Positions 37,371 to 48,158 of a stretch of DNA of 64,000 nt are shown here, piece by piece (position 1 is the first letter of the stretch; each line of letters begins with the position of its first letter). The DNA comes from Campylobacter majalis (GTDB taxonomy: Bacteria; Campylobacterota; Campylobacteria; Campylobacterales; Campylobacteraceae). The stretch lies in NCBI RefSeq assembly GCF_905120465.1, contig NZ_CAJHOF010000010.1, positions 1 to 64,000 on the forward strand, in the 5' to 3' direction. The notes beneath the pieces were generated by a model. It did not search any database. It saw only the letters and a list, made by a program, of their open reading frames with translations, and had not been told where the DNA came from. The position numbers were made by a program, and so were the translations under genes.

Positions 37371-38897
37371 TTATTTATTTTGTCTTAGTTTGGATTTTAT
37401 TAAGCCCATAATGCTTTGCCTTTCTTTTTGATTAAACAACAAAAAAAGACAAAAAACATATCCAAAAATCGCAAAAAGTATCGAATGCAAAACAAAATCT
37501 ACCCATGAAATTATTTGTATATTTATATAAAATTTTAACCCAAAAACCATTAGTAATATAGTCATAAAAACACAAACTAAACGAAGAAATGTTGGATAAA
37601 ATGTGCTTATTGATTGATTTAAATTTAAACTAGCATTAATTAAATCAAAAAAACAAATACGAAGAGAGTAAAAAATAGCAGCAGTGACAACAATGCCATA
37701 AATGCCGTAGTTTGTAAATTTTAAAATAGCAATTTGAGCAAGTATGGTGCCAAATCCAAGTATGGTATTTGCGATGGCTGGGCGACGAAGTTGGTTTGTT
37801 GCACTATCAAGGTTAAAAAGCGAAAACACAAAACTAATAAGCAGTATTGGCAACAAAACTATAAGCGATAGCTCATAAATAAGTAAGATTTCACTTTTAT
37901 TTTTAAACGGCAACCAAAGCGTGTAAAATTCTTGCCCAAATACTACAAAAACTGCAACTGGAGCGATTAATATAAAGGCTGTAATTCTCATAGATAGTTT
38001 AGACTGCATGATTAGGTTTGCTATTTCGTTTTTTGAATAAAGCTCAACAAATTTTGGTGAAAATATAAAACTTATTTGAGCCACAAAGCTTTCTAAAATA
38101 ATTGGTGCTGCCTTGCTAACAGCCAAAATTCCAGTCATGTTTGCGTTTAAGAAAATATTGCATATAAATAGATCCATGCCGGTTATCAGAATGCGATTTA
38201 GGGCATTAAAACTATTATAAATGCCTGAACTAAAAAGCTCTTTTATGCTTTTAAAATCAAATGCAAAAAGGCTAAATTTAAGCTCTGGCGTAATGCGTGA
38301 TGAGATAAAAATCGTGCTAAAAAATACAAAGAGCGAGGCAATAAGTGCGGATATGGCGATGTAAAATATCATCGGTTTAAAAAAATAAAAAAGCAAGACA
38401 ATGCAAATTGCCAAAATTGCACTTGAGATAGCATTGCGAATGCTAATTAAATAAAGTTTATTTTTAACAAATGCACAAACAGTGATAACACCATTAAAAA
38501 GCCCAACACAAAAGTTGATAAAATAAAATACAAATGTCAAAAAAACATCATTTTCAAGATGTGGCGGAACGTCTAAAATTTTATTTATATTTAGCAAAAA
38601 CAGCCCAGAACATACCACCACAACAATGCAAAAAAAGACATTTACAACCAAGACTGATGAATAGTATATATTTGATTTTGGTATATTGTTTTTATGCCAT
38701 TCATAAGCCACGAATCGCCCACTAACCGAGTTTATCGCCACAGTAATTATAGATGCATAGCTTACTATTGCATTACTAAGCCCCACAAAGCCATATGCCT
38801 CGTTGCCAAGCGATTTTAAGATAAATGGCGTTAAGAGAAAATTTATCCCCATTGACACGATAAAAACGATGATAGAGCTTATTAAATTTATCGCCAT
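37371..38897 (-). CDS. Wzx-type polysaccharide flippase
   Basis: A 508-residue inner-membrane protein with about 12-14 helices, opening with NLISSIIVFIVSMGINFLLTPFILKSLG, which is characteristic of oligosaccharide or lipid-linked O-unit flippases of the MATE/MOP group. It should move a glycan repeat unit across the membrane. It lies beside a nucleotide-sugar dehydrogenase and galE, so a small surface-glycan locus is likely, but no glycosyltransferase is visible here. Substrate unknown. Frame intact. Confidence 0.85.
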   Translation of the reverse strand: MAINLISSIIVFIVSMGINFLLTPFILKSLGNEAYGFVGLSNAIVSYASIITVAINSVSGRFVAYEWHKNNIPKSNIYYSSVLVVNVFFCIVVVVCSGLFLLNINKILDVPPHLENDVFLTFVFYFINFCVGLFNGVITVCAFVKNKLYLISIRNAISSAILAICIVLLFYFFKPMIFYIAISALIASLFVFFSTIFISSRITPELKFSLFAFDFKSIKELFSSGIYNSFNALNRILITGMDLFICNIFLNANMTGILAVSKAAPIILESFVAQISFIFSPKFVELYSKNEIANLIMQSKLSMRITAFILIAPVAVFVVFGQEFYTLWLPFKNKSEILLIYELSLIVLLPILLISFVFSLFNLDSATNQLRRPAIANTILGFGTILAQIAILKFTNYGIYGIVVTAAIFYSLRICFFDLINASLNLNQSISTFYPTFLRLVCVFMTILLMVFGLKFYINIQIISWVDFVLHSILFAIFGYVFCLFLLFNQKERQSIMGLIKSKLRQNK

Positions 38898-38906
38898 TTT
38901 TAGTTT

Positions 38907-40142
38907 TTACAGCCTTGCATTTGCATTTTTATAGATATTTTTTATATCATAAACAAGCTTATCGCCAAAGCTTAATTCCTTAAACTCATCGTGAGCTACA
39001 GCGATGACGACGCAGTCATACTGGCTTATATCATACTCATTATGCAGAGTAAATCCATACTCGTGCTTTACTTCTTCGCTGTTTGCCCACGGATCACTCA
39101 CATCGACCTTGCAACCAAAATCCTTAAGCTCATCTATCACGTCTATAACGCGTGAGTTGCGAATATCTGGGCAGTTTTCCTTAAACGTCATACCAAGGAC
39201 TAAAACCTTTGAGTTGTTTATCAAAACGCCGTTTTTTATCATTAGTTTTATGATTTGATTGGCTACGTATTTGCCCATATTGTCGTTTATGCGACGACCT
39301 GCAAGGATCATTTCAGGATGGTATCCTAGCTCTTGTGCTTTGTGCGTTAGATAGTAAGGATCCACACCTATACAATGCCCTCCAACTAATCCTGGCTTGA
39401 AATTTAAAAAATTCCACTTCGTTGCTGCAGCTGCTAAAACCTCGTGCGTGTCGATGTTTAGGCGTTCAAATATCATCGCAAGTTCGTTGATAAAGGCTAT
39501 ATTTATGTCACGCTGTGTGTTTTCGATGACCTTAGCGGCTTCTGCGACCTTGATAGAGCTTGCTTTGTAAGTTCCAGCGGTGATGATGGAGGCGTAAATT
39601 TCATCTACTTTATCGGCGATGGCTGGAGTTGAGCCGCTTGTGATTTTTTTGATTTTGGTTACGGTATGCTCTTTATCGCCTGGATTTATACGCTCTGGCG
39701 AGTATCCGCAAAAAAACTCATCGTTAAACTTAAGCCCACTGATACGCTCTAAAATCGGCACACAAACCTCATCCGTAACACCCGGATAAACCGTGCTTTC
39801 ATACACTACTATATCGCCTTTTTTAAGCACTTTTGCCACGCTCTCACTCGCCTTTATGACAGGGGTTAGATCTGGGCGGTTGTTTTTATCTATAGGTGTT
39901 GGTACAGTGACTATGAAAAAATTGCACTGCCTTAAATCCTCTAAATTTAGGCTAAATTTTATGCCATTTTCAAGGGCTTTTTGCATTTGTGATTTATCAA
40001 GCTCAAGCGTTCTATCAAAGCCATTTTTAAGCTCATCAATGCGTGAGCTATTTATGTCAAAGCCTACAACTTCATACCTTTGACTAAACGCAGCCGCCAG
40101 TGGCAGTCCCACGTATCCAAGTCCAATGATCGCTATTTTCAT
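38907..40142 (-). CDS. Nucleotide-sugar dehydrogenase, TviB/WbpA-like
   Basis: A 411-residue NAD-dependent enzyme that oxidises a UDP-sugar at C6 to a uronic acid, most like the UDP-N-acetylhexosamine branch (TviB/WbpA). Seen: the Rossmann start [17 protein letters not shown], the middle [15 protein letters not shown], the catalytic Cys in [13 protein letters not shown] and the C-terminal [18 protein letters not shown]. It sits 9 bases after the flippase on the same strand and downstream of galE. The product probably feeds a surface polysaccharide. Normal length. Confidence 0.9.
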   Translation of the reverse strand: MKIAIIGLGYVGLPLAAAFSQRYEVVGFDINSSRIDELKNGFDRTLELDKSQMQKALENGIKFSLNLEDLRQCNFFIVTVPTPIDKNNRPDLTPVIKASESVAKVLKKGDIVVYESTVYPGVTDEVCVPILERISGLKFNDEFFCGYSPERINPGDKEHTVTKIKKITSGSTPAIADKVDEIYASIITAGTYKASSIKVAEAAKVIENTQRDINIAFINELAMIFERLNIDTHEVLAAAATKWNFLNFKPGLVGGHCIGVDPYYLTHKAQELGYHPEMILAGRRINDNMGKYVANQIIKLMIKNGVLINNSKVLVLGMTFKENCPDIRNSRVIDVIDELKDFGCKVDVSDPWANSEEVKHEYGFTLHNEYDISQYDCVVIAVAHDEFKELSFGDKLVYDIKNIYKNANARL

Positions 40143-40178
40143 CTCTTTCCTTTTGTAAATTTAAAGCTTTTTAGCTGG

Positions 40179-41162
40179 TTATAATCTTTTTTCCCACTCA
40201 AGTGCAGTTTTTATAATGAGTTTTAAATCATCAAATTTTGGCGTCCAATCAGTGAGTGTTTTTATCTTACTCGCATTTGAGATAAGCACGGATGGATCGC
40301 CATCGCGTCTATTTGCGATATCTACCTTAAAATCAACTCCGCTTACTTCTTTTGCCATTTTTACCACCTCTTTGACACTAAATCCACGCCCATATCCGAC
40401 GTTAAAAATTTCGCTTTGGTTTTCGTTTATGTGATTAAGTGCTGAAACGTGAGCTGTCGCAAGGTCGCTTACGTGGATGTAATCACGCACACAAGTGCCA
40501 TCATCTGTAGCGTAATCATCGCCATAAATCGCCATTTTTTCACGTTTGCCTAGTATCGTTTGCACCGCTACTTTAATAAGGTGTGTGGCGTTTGGATAGT
40601 TTTGTCCGATTAGTCCATCAGGATCGGCACCTGCGACGTTAAAATAACGCAGTATGGCGTATCTAAACTCTTTGTTTGAAGTGGCGTAGTCTTTGATGAC
40701 TTGCTCACTCATTAGCTTTGAGTATCCATATGGATTTATCGGTATTGTCTGGCTTTCTTCACTTACTTCTGGCGTATCTGGCTCACCATAAACCGCAGCG
40801 GTTGAGCTAAAAATGAAGCGATTTACGCCGTAAATTTTGCAATATGTTAAAATTTTTGCTACGTTTGCTGTGTTGTTTAGGTAGTATTTTAGTGGATCTT
40901 GTGTGCTTTCAAAGACTTCGATAAATGCGGCAAAATGAATTATTGCATCAAATTTATGTTTTGCAAAAATTTCATTTAGATCATCTTCTAAACTAACGTT
41001 AAAAAACTCAAAATTTCTTATCTTTTTTAGCTCATTTATGGCATTTATGTTGCCTTTGCTTAGATTATCAATTACGCAAATTTCATGAGAACTTTGTTCT
41101 AAAAGCACCTTTAAAACGTGTGAGCCGATGTATCCAGCTGCACCTGTGATTAATATATTCAT
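40179..41162 (-). CDS. galE: UDP-glucose 4-epimerase
   Basis: A 327-residue short-chain dehydrogenase-type epimerase that interconverts UDP-glucose and UDP-galactose and often the N-acetylated forms. Seen: the NAD site GAAGYIGSHVLK at the N-terminus, catalytic SSTAAVYG and YGYSK (Tyr and Lys), and RYFNVAGAD. First gene of the glycan group in transcription order, followed by the dehydrogenase and flippase. Divergent from the luciferase-like gene with about 90 bases between. Intact. Confidence 0.95.
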   Translation of the reverse strand: MNILITGAAGYIGSHVLKVLLEQSSHEICVIDNLSKGNINAINELKKIRNFEFFNVSLEDDLNEIFAKHKFDAIIHFAAFIEVFESTQDPLKYYLNNTANVAKILTYCKIYGVNRFIFSSTAAVYGEPDTPEVSEESQTIPINPYGYSKLMSEQVIKDYATSNKEFRYAILRYFNVAGADPDGLIGQNYPNATHLIKVAVQTILGKREKMAIYGDDYATDDGTCVRDYIHVSDLATAHVSALNHINENQSEIFNVGYGRGFSVKEVVKMAKEVSGVDFKVDIANRRDGDPSVLISNASKIKTLTDWTPKFDDLKLIIKTALEWEKRL

Positions 41163-41255
41163 GTTAGTCCTTTTTAAAATCTGTATTTTATCAAAAATAG
41201 TCTTTGTTTTGCATTTATTAAAAATACAGTCGTAAAATATAGCAAAAAGGATTTT

Positions 41256-42305
41256 ATGGTGAAAATTTCAGTTTTAAATCTAGCTCCGCTTAGACAAAAC
41301 GATAGCGCAAAAGATGCCATAGACGCGATGGTTAGACTAGCAAAATATGCTGAGAGCATTGGCATACAAAGATACTGGATAGCAGAACATCACAACATGA
41401 AAAACCTAGCTAGTTCAGCCACATCGCTACTTATACAGCATGTTTTATCGCAAACAACCAAACTGCATGTAGGCTCTGGTGGTGTAATGCTACCAAATCA
41501 CGCCCCATACGTTGTAGCTGAGCAATACGGAACTCTAGCTACGATATATCCAAATCGCGTTGAGCTCGGCATAGGAAGAGCACCTGGCACTGACATGCAA
41601 ACGGCACGTGCCTTAAGGCGAACAACTGGTGCAAATGCAAATTTCAAAGCTGAGCTTGATGAGCTTAGAAGCTATTTTGACGGCACAAACGAAATAAATG
41701 CATATCCAGCCAAAGGCATTGATGTGCCGTTTTACATACTTGGCTCTAGCACGGATAGTGCGTATTTAGCAGCAGAACTTGGCTTGGCGTATGCGTTTGC
41801 GTCGCATTTTGCACCGCGTTTGCTTGAGATGGCAGTTGCAATCTATAGACAAAATTTTAAACCTTCAAAATATCTTAAAAAGCCATATGTGATAGTTGGT
41901 GCAAATGTCGTTGTTGCCGATACCAACGAAGAAGCTGTGAGCTTAGCAACAACCCAAACTCAGTTTTTCTTAAATGTCGTGACAAACACACAGCAAAATT
42001 TGCAGCCGCCACTTAAAGACAATAATGAAGTTTTTGATACTTACTTATATAAAGCGACAAAAGCTCCGCATTTTGGACCTGTAAATTTTGCAGATACAGC
42101 TTTAATGGATCAGGAAAAAATGGCAGTTATGAGCATGATGGCATGTAGTTTTATAGGTTCTAAACAGGATGTGCAAGAGCAATTGCAAGAGTTTAGATCA
42201 AAGATTGAGTTTGATGAGTTGATGGTGCAAAGCTTTATTTATGATGAACAAAAGCAACTAAAATCATACAAATACATCAAACAAATAGTTGATGAGATGA
42301 AATAA
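41256..42305 (+). CDS. Luciferase-like (LLM) flavin oxidoreductase
   Basis: A 349-residue flavin-dependent monooxygenase-type TIM barrel of the MsnO8/LLM family. Seen: SVLNLAPLRQNDSAKDAIDAM at the start, YWIAEHHNMKNLASSA, VGSGGVMLPNHAPYVVAEQYGTL and VELGIGRAPGTD, which are the conserved strands of this group. It should use FMN or F420-like flavins; substrate unknown. Monocistronic. A weak hairpin (GTCTTGC/GCAAGAC, 42344-42363) follows about 40 bases after the stop. Confidence 0.9.
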   Translation: MVKISVLNLAPLRQNDSAKDAIDAMVRLAKYAESIGIQRYWIAEHHNMKNLASSATSLLIQHVLSQTTKLHVGSGGVMLPNHAPYVVAEQYGTLATIYPNRVELGIGRAPGTDMQTARALRRTTGANANFKAELDELRSYFDGTNEINAYPAKGIDVPFYILGSSTDSAYLAAELGLAYAFASHFAPRLLEMAVAIYRQNFKPSKYLKKPYVIVGANVVVADTNEEAVSLATTQTQFFLNVVTNTQQNLQPPLKDNNEVFDTYLYKATKAPHFGPVNFADTALMDQEKMAVMSMMACSFIGSKQDVQEQLQEFRSKIEFDELMVQSFIYDEQKQLKSYKYIKQIVDEMK

Positions 42306-42579
42306 CGATGTTGGTTTAAGCCCAAATCTTGCACTGTGATTTTGTCTTGCTACAATGCAAGACCTCTCATTGATTTTGGTAAATTTATGCTTGTTGTGAC
42401 TTTTAACCACTTTGATATGCTCGTAGCTTTGCGATAAATACTAGTAATAAGCTCTTTTATAGTTATGCGATGATATAAATTTTATTTTATACAATATCTA
42501 AATTTACGCTCTTTCGGATGCAAAGCATTTTTTAGTGCTTCTGAATTTTGTTATTTTATCTTTATGCTAAACAGCTACC

Positions 42580-42677
42580 AGCGAAGAGAAGTTTTTCATA
42601 GGGATAGCGATTTAAGCTATCATCTTGTAACGAGCGAAGCGAAGTTAAAAACCAAACTATCAAAAACACACCCATCA
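42580..42677 (+). repeat. Inverted-repeat copy 1 bracketing the iron module
   Basis: About 95 bases that reappear in reverse complement at 51770-51864. Shared blocks include TTCATAGGGATA, TATCATCTTGTAACGAGC and AAGCGAAGTTAAAAACCA. The two copies are roughly 80% alike by eye. The copy sits in a non-coding stretch of about 810 bases (42306-43118) that holds no other clear feature. Confidence 0.75.
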
Positions 42678-43039
42678 TGTTAAATTTCAAAAAATTTTCA
42701 TGAAATTTTGCTTTTACCAAAATATAGTAAAGGTAGTCAAACTTTACACTAATCCCAGCAAAACAAATTCGCATTAGACGCAGATTAGTTAATTTAAAAG
42801 ATGAAAAATACATAAATACACTTTTAATTATAAAATATTTTACTATGATAAGAAATTTTAAACACTTTAAAAGATGAAAATTTAACGCATACATATGTCT
42901 TTAAGACTGGTTAATAAGGTGAGTATTTTCTTAATCTCTTTTTATAATGATTTTTGCTTATGGATTTAGCGTTAGCAGGTGATTTTGTAAATATAATTTC
43001 ATTTGTCTTGTGTTAATTTGAGCATATTTTTATAATATT

Positions 43040-43090
43040 TATTTAAATATTAATTAATATTATTTTAATAATAAATTTCATATCATTACG
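43040..43090 (+). promoter_or_regulatory. Possible Fur-box region before the ChaN-like gene
   Basis: An AT-rich run containing TTATTTTAATAATAA-type half-sites and overlapping dyads lies 30-80 bases before the start. Campylobacter Fur sites are of this kind and the locus is an iron-uptake locus. However, such sequences are common in this AT-rich DNA, so support is weak. Confidence 0.3.
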
Positions 43091-43118
43091 CTTTATTTTT
43101 GTAATTGGAACTATATTA

Positions 43119-43928
43119 ATGAATCAGATTAAAGCTTGTTTGGCGCTGTGTATTTTGTTGTTTATTGCCGGTTGCAGTCACGATGTTGCGATACAAAATT
43201 TATCAAAAGTGCAACTTTACAGCAATATTGTGCGTCTTGATACGAATAAATCCCTTAGTTTTACTGAATTGTTAAATGAGCTAGATAGTGTCGATGTGTT
43301 GTTGGTTGGGGAACTACATTATGATAAAAATCATCGATTAGCTCAAATCTCGTTAATTAATGAGTTGTCAAAAAGAAAAAAACTTGATGTTGCAATGGAG
43401 ATGATAAGTAGTGAAAAACAAAATTTAATCGATAAAGCATATCAGGATAATGTTCATATTAATGAAATTTTAGGTGCTATAAATTGGGATAAAAACTGGA
43501 GAATTTCACACTATGGCGAGATAGTAAAAACAGCTTATGAAAAAGCAAATTTAAGCAAGAGCGAGATAGACACTATTTTTAGTGGTGCAGAGCCGATTAA
43601 AGGCGTAGTTTCAACAACACAATCTGTAAAAGAAATGATCGCAACTGCTATTGGCTTAGCACATGTTGCAGATGAAAAAATGCACAATAAGCTAGTTCAA
43701 GCACAACTTTACAAAGATCGCAGAATGGCTGATGTGTTAAATAAAACGCAAAATTTTAGCCTATTAATAGCCGGTGTTTTTCACACACATAAGGATGTTG
43801 GGGTGCCACTTCATTTGATTGATTTTAACACTCAAAAGAGAGTAAAAGTGCTGATTTTAGGCAGTAGTGATTATCAGCTTGACGATGTTAATATCTATAA
43901 GGCTGATTATTTTTGGCAGTTTAGGTAG
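43119..43928 (+). CDS. ChaN-family lipoprotein, Cj0177-like
   Basis: A 269-residue predicted lipoprotein (signal and lipobox LLFIAGCSH, Cys about 19) of the ChaN family, which binds heme or helps iron uptake. Seen: VDVLLVGELHYDKNHR near residue 55, LDVAMEMISSEKQ, and HTHKDVGVP near the C-terminus, all typical of the family. In C. jejuni a homologue (Cj0177) stands before the receptor Cj0178 and exbB1-exbD1-tonB1, matching the order here. It is probably outer-membrane-associated and involved in iron from host transferrins. Its frame is intact although the receptors beside it are broken. Confidence 0.85.
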   Translation: MNQIKACLALCILLFIAGCSHDVAIQNLSKVQLYSNIVRLDTNKSLSFTELLNELDSVDVLLVGELHYDKNHRLAQISLINELSKRKKLDVAMEMISSEKQNLIDKAYQDNVHINEILGAINWDKNWRISHYGEIVKTAYEKANLSKSEIDTIFSGAEPIKGVVSTTQSVKEMIATAIGLAHVADEKMHNKLVQAQLYKDRRMADVLNKTQNFSLLIAGVFHTHKDVGVPLHLIDFNTQKRVKVLILGSSDYQLDDVNIYKADYFWQFR

Positions 43929-44566
43929 GCATGAAAATTATATATTTTAACGCATTTAGTAGTAATTTGAAAAATGCCAAAAGATAAAGAATGTAAAACA
44001 TTTTTAAGCATGAATGTTTAAATTTTGCACGTTAGATGCATTAATTTGTTGATGCTAGTAGAATGAGAGTAATTTAAGATGATTGATATATTATGTTTTG
44101 CACGGCTAGCAATAAAATGCTTAGAATTGCACTGTGGTGCTAAAGTGAAAATTTAATCGTGTAGTATCTAAAGAAGTACTTTTTTAATTAATTTATTTTA
44201 AGGGCTTAGACATTAAATAAACTATATAAAAATGATATTAATTTGCAAAAATAAGCTGAAATTTTAAAAGTTTCAAGAACTCTTAAAATTTGAGTTTAAA
44301 ATATAAATAGTCATTAAAATATTTTTAACGAAATTTAATTGTGGATTTTGTTAAAACTATATTTATGATAATTTTATACGCAAAACAAATAAAGGCTTAA
44401 GCGTTATTTATAATAAATCTTAACGTCTAAGCAAAGGGTGTAAATTTAAGTATTTATTTACAGCAATGGCTTAATTAAATATAAAATTTTAAGCCTAAAC
44501 TAGAGTGTAGTTTTAAATATTTACTGATAATGAAACTTAAAAGTATAATTATTAAAAAGGAGTAAA
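43929..44566. other. Non-coding gap before TonB receptor A
   Basis: About 640 AT-rich bases with no gene. TGTTTTGCACGGCT at 44094-44107 recurs inverted at 51558-51571. A TGATAATGAAAC string about 40 bases before the receptor start may be half of a Fur site. AAAAAGGAG before 44567 is a good ribosome site. Confidence 0.4.
44094..44107 (+). repeat. Short inverted-repeat copy 2
   Basis: TGTTTTGCACGGCT, whose reverse complement AGCCGTGCAAAACA occurs at 51558-51571 near the far boundary of the iron module. It is a perfect 14-mer, unlikely by chance in AT-rich DNA. Confidence 0.5.
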
Positions 44567-46829
44567 ATGCATAAAACCGTCAAATACGCAGGTATAGCAC
44601 TAGCTGTGGCAACAGCTATCATTAACGCAAATGAGCTTGATTTTGATAAAGTTGAAGTAAGTGCGAATGAAATTTCAAACACGCAAAAACCATTTGCTCT
44701 ACAGGAGCGGTATCACACCGTGAAATTTCAAGTTCTGACACACAAAGTATCGATAGTATAGTGCGTGGAGTGCCAGGAGCATACACACAAATAGATCAAA
44801 GTCAAGGCACAGTAAGTGTTAATATCCGTGGCATGAGCGGACTTGGACGAGTAAATACGATGATAGATGGCGTTACACAGACGTTTTTTGGCACCTCAGC
44901 AGACCACGGCGGATATCATCAAGGTGGCACAACAAATGCGTTTGGTGCAATGATAGATCAAAATTTTTTAGTGGGCGTAGATATTAATAGGGGTATAGCT
45001 GATGCAAATGCTTTGATGGGAAGTGCAAATTTTCGCACTATCGGCGTTGATGATGTGATACGCGAAGGCAATATTTTTGGCTTTTTAGGCAAATACAGCT
45101 ACGGCACAAACGGCATCGGACCAAACTACATGGCAACAATCGGTGCAAAAACCAAAATCAATAACGACGAAGGCAGTATAGGGGCAATATTTGGATACAG
45201 CGGCAAGAAAACGACGCAAGATTACAAAAGTGGCGATGGCTCAAAAACAACCGACACACGCATATCAGAGTATGATTCAGACGAGACTATTGCTCCAGCA
45301 TATGGTGATATATCTAGGTTAAAGCAAAAACCGCATTCGATTTTGTTTAAAATTCAAGCCAATCCAAATGAATATCATGCCTTGGATCTACAATATCGCA
45401 AATACTCAAACTATCTTGCCGGTCGCGATATGGACAATCAAACGTATCAAGTAGATTATAAATTTAACCCACATGAGCTATTAAATCTAAAATTTCTAGC
45501 CGCACATACACTCTCTCGTCAGACCTACGATAGTTCAAAAAGTGTAAGCGTTCAAAACATATCAGATATGACAGGCGGAGTAAATCTAAATCAGAAAAAT
45601 ACCTACGATACAATCAGCCTAGAAAATGCCTTTAACTATGACATCACGCAAAATTTAAAAATCAAACAAACTATTGGTGCAAGTTATGGACTAAACAAAT
45701 ACACTAGCAACGTAAGCCGTCAATCACTATCTCAAAAAGGCATGGGAAGCACTGTATTTTCACCATCTGGAAAGCAGATTTTAACAAATTTATTCTTCAA
45801 TAATGTCATAAATGCATACGAACTAGTAAAACTAGAAGCAAATCTAAACAAAACATACTACACCATCAAAGGGCATAAGCCAGAATGTGGCGATAGCAAT
45901 CCAAGCTGTATTCCAAAACAAGCCATGGACATCAGCAAAAATGGCAACTTTTACAACGGCAAGGCTGTGTTTAGTCTGCTTTTGCACGACCTTTTTACGC
46001 CTTATATCAGCTACGCCGTCACGCACCGTGCACCAAACGTTCAAGAGGTGTTTTTTGGCTCTGATGCAGGAGATAGCGTAAATCCTTACTTGCGTCCTGA
46101 AAAAGCAACGACAAAAGAGATAGGCTTTAACTCAATGTCACAAAATTTATTTACCGATAATGACTTTTTTGGTTTTAAATTTAACTATTATAAAACTCGC
46201 TTTAAAGACTTTATTTATGATAGGCGGTTTGATCTAGGAAGCACCTATTTTTATACGTAAATCATGATGTGCCAATAAATTTTAGAGGCTATGAAATCGA
46301 GCTAAATTACGATATGGGCATATTTTACACCAAAATAAGCTACACAAGGCAAAAAACGGATCAAATCCAAAGCGAAACATCAAGCTCATATTATGGCAAC
46401 TTTAACTACACTCAGGTGCAAGACTTGCCAAAATACTACGGTCAAGCCGAAGTTGGAGCTAGATTTTTTGATGAGAAATTACAGCTTGGTGTGATAGCAA
46501 AATATACAGGAAAAGCCAAACGTGCCTATCCAAGTGATGGTAGCGAAAATCGCGATGGCGATAATGATGACATAAACTCACCTATAATTTTGCAAGATTT
46601 GCCAAAAATCCCAACTATTTATGATTTAAATTTAGTCTATAAACTTAGCAAAAATTTTACCATAAAAGGCGAAGTGCAAAATCTATTTAACAAAAATTAC
46701 ATCGATGCTTTAAATGCAAACAACTCAACAAATCAGCTTGATTATAACTCTAATGGTGATAACATCTATCTATTTAGCAACTCCGCACGTGGCAGGACGT
46801 ATTATGTCAATTTTGAATACAGATATTAA
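44567..46829 (+). pseudogene. TonB-dependent receptor A with two frameshifts (Cj0178-like)
   Basis: Outer-membrane TonB-dependent receptor of the transferrin/lactoferrin/hemoglobin type. The parts are a signal peptide and start of the plug in frame 1, a long plug and barrel piece from 44761, and a barrel end from about 46256. Frame 1 is lost near 44703, where one base appears to be missing: GAVSHREISSSDTQSIDSIV continues in another frame. A second one-base loss near 46256 separates DLGSTYFY from VNHDVPINFRGYEIELNY. The C-terminal aromatic end (YVNFEYRY) is intact. Without frame restoration it cannot make a receptor. Neither lesion lies in a long homopolymer, so phase variation is not evident. 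Confidence 0.88.
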
Positions 46830-46837
46830 GGATTAAG

Positions 46838-47773
46838 ATGAAAAAATTTCTAGCGATTATTTTATTTTTTACGTTTTGTTTTGCAGATAGCAATTTGACG
46901 CAAAATTTAGATGTTAGTATAAATTTAAAAAGCGATGCATTGTTAAAATCTTTGCCAAATAATGCAAACAAAGAGCAAAATACAATAAATAACGATAGTA
47001 TTTCTAAGACCCTAAACACATCTAAAACACTAGAGCAAAACACAACCAAACCACTGCAAAATCTAAATCTATCCGAGCAAAACACAACGCAAAATTTAGC
47101 CACAACCGCTAAAGACGAAAAGTCACACATCGATATGAGCTTTGGCTCACTTTTTGATAATGCTCACATTGTAGTTAAGGCGGTTATTGGGATTTTGATA
47201 CTGTTTTCAGTCATCACTTGGACGGTATTTTTAGCTAAATTTACTCAATTTGCTCTTGCGTTTTCAAGATTAAAAAAAGATGAAAATACCATAAAAAATG
47301 GCGATTTGTCAGCACTTAAAAATAGCCAAAAAAGCTTTGGCAAAATTTTATTCATCCAAATAAACGATGAAATTTCAAAAACTGCTATAAAAAACGAAGC
47401 TTTTAAGCTACGTGTAAAAGAGCGTCTTGCTCTAAAATGTAGCGAGTTTGTCCATCAATCTAAAAGCTACACTGGCATACTAGCAAGCATTGGCTCATCT
47501 GCACCATTTATTGGACTTTTTGGCACAGTTTGGGGGATAATGAGTAGCTTTATTGGCATCGCAAACGAGGGTAATGCAAGTCTAAGTGTAGTAGCACCCG
47601 GCATCGCAGAGGCACTATTTGCGACGGCTTTGGGCTTAGTGGCTGCTATACCAGCGGTTTTGATGTATAACTGCCTTATAAAAACTGGACTAAATTTCAA
47701 CGCTAGGCTAAATTTACTAGCTTCGCAGATTTATCTTTGCTTTGATAGGGAGTGTGAAAATGATACTAAATGA
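46838..47773 (+). CDS. exbB: ExbB energy-transducing protein with long N-terminal extension
   Basis: 311 residues. After a cleavable signal (LAIILFFTFCFA) comes an Asn/Thr/Gln-rich periplasmic stretch to about residue 100. The MotA/TolQ/ExbB domain follows, with three membrane helices: ILILFSVITWTVFLAK, then IGSSAPFIGLFGTVWGIMSSFIGIA, then AEALFATALGLVAAIPAVLMY. It works with ExbD and TonB to power outer-membrane receptors using the proton gradient. It starts 9 bases after receptor A and overlaps exbD by 14 bases. Corresponds to ExbB1 of the Cj0178 locus. Intact. Confidence 0.93.
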   Translation: MKKFLAIILFFTFCFADSNLTQNLDVSINLKSDALLKSLPNNANKEQNTINNDSISKTLNTSKTLEQNTTKPLQNLNLSEQNTTQNLATTAKDEKSHIDMSFGSLFDNAHIVVKAVIGILILFSVITWTVFLAKFTQFALAFSRLKKDENTIKNGDLSALKNSQKSFGKILFIQINDEISKTAIKNEAFKLRVKERLALKCSEFVHQSKSYTGILASIGSSAPFIGLFGTVWGIMSSFIGIANEGNASLSVVAPGIAEALFATALGLVAAIPAVLMYNCLIKTGLNFNARLNLLASQIYLCFDRECENDTK

Positions 47774-48158
47774 TGGCGAAAACGAACTTAGTGAGATAAA
47801 TGTAACGCCATTTATCGACGTTATGCTGGTGCTTTTAATCATATTTATGGTGGTTACTCCAATTGTTACAAGCTCCGTAAAGGTCGAGCTTCCAAAAGCA
47901 GTAAGTGAGCAAAAAGCCGATGTAAATAAGCCGCTTATCATAAGCATAAATGAAAAAAATGAAATTTATTTTGGCACTGAGCTTGTAAATGCCGATAACA
48001 TCGGTGCCGCAATGCAAGAAAAAACAGGCGACAATAAAGATAACGTAGTGTTTTTTCACGTTGATAAGGTGGTGCCGTATGAGATTTTAATCGCCACTGT
48101 CGAGCATGTAAAAAAGGCAGGATACTCTAAAATCGCCTTTTCAAGCAAGGCAAATTAA
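47760..48158 (+). CDS. exbD: ExbD energy-transducing protein
   Basis: A 132-residue inner-membrane protein with one helix (FIDVMLVLLIIFMVVTPIV) holding the proton-path Asp, then a periplasmic domain. ATG at 47760 is chosen because GGGAG precedes it; a TTG extension to 47742 is not needed. It overlaps the exbB end by 14 bases, and its stop overlaps the tonB start (TAATG). Normal length, intact. Confidence 0.94.
   Translation: MILNDGENELSEINVTPFIDVMLVLLIIFMVVTPIVTSSVKVELPKAVSEQKADVNKPLIISINEKNEIYFGTELVNADNIGAAMQEKTGDNKDNVVFFHVDKVVPYEILIATVEHVKKAGYSKIAFSSKAN

Noticed and set aside
42344-42363. GTCTTGC/GCAAGAC hairpin as a terminator of the luciferase-like gene
   Set aside because: Short stem without a T run; mentioned in the gene entry but too weak for a separate call.
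42562-42894. A 110-codon minus-strand frame in the gap before the ChaN-like gene
   Set aside because: It runs through the inverted-repeat copy, has no ribosome site and no protein-like composition.
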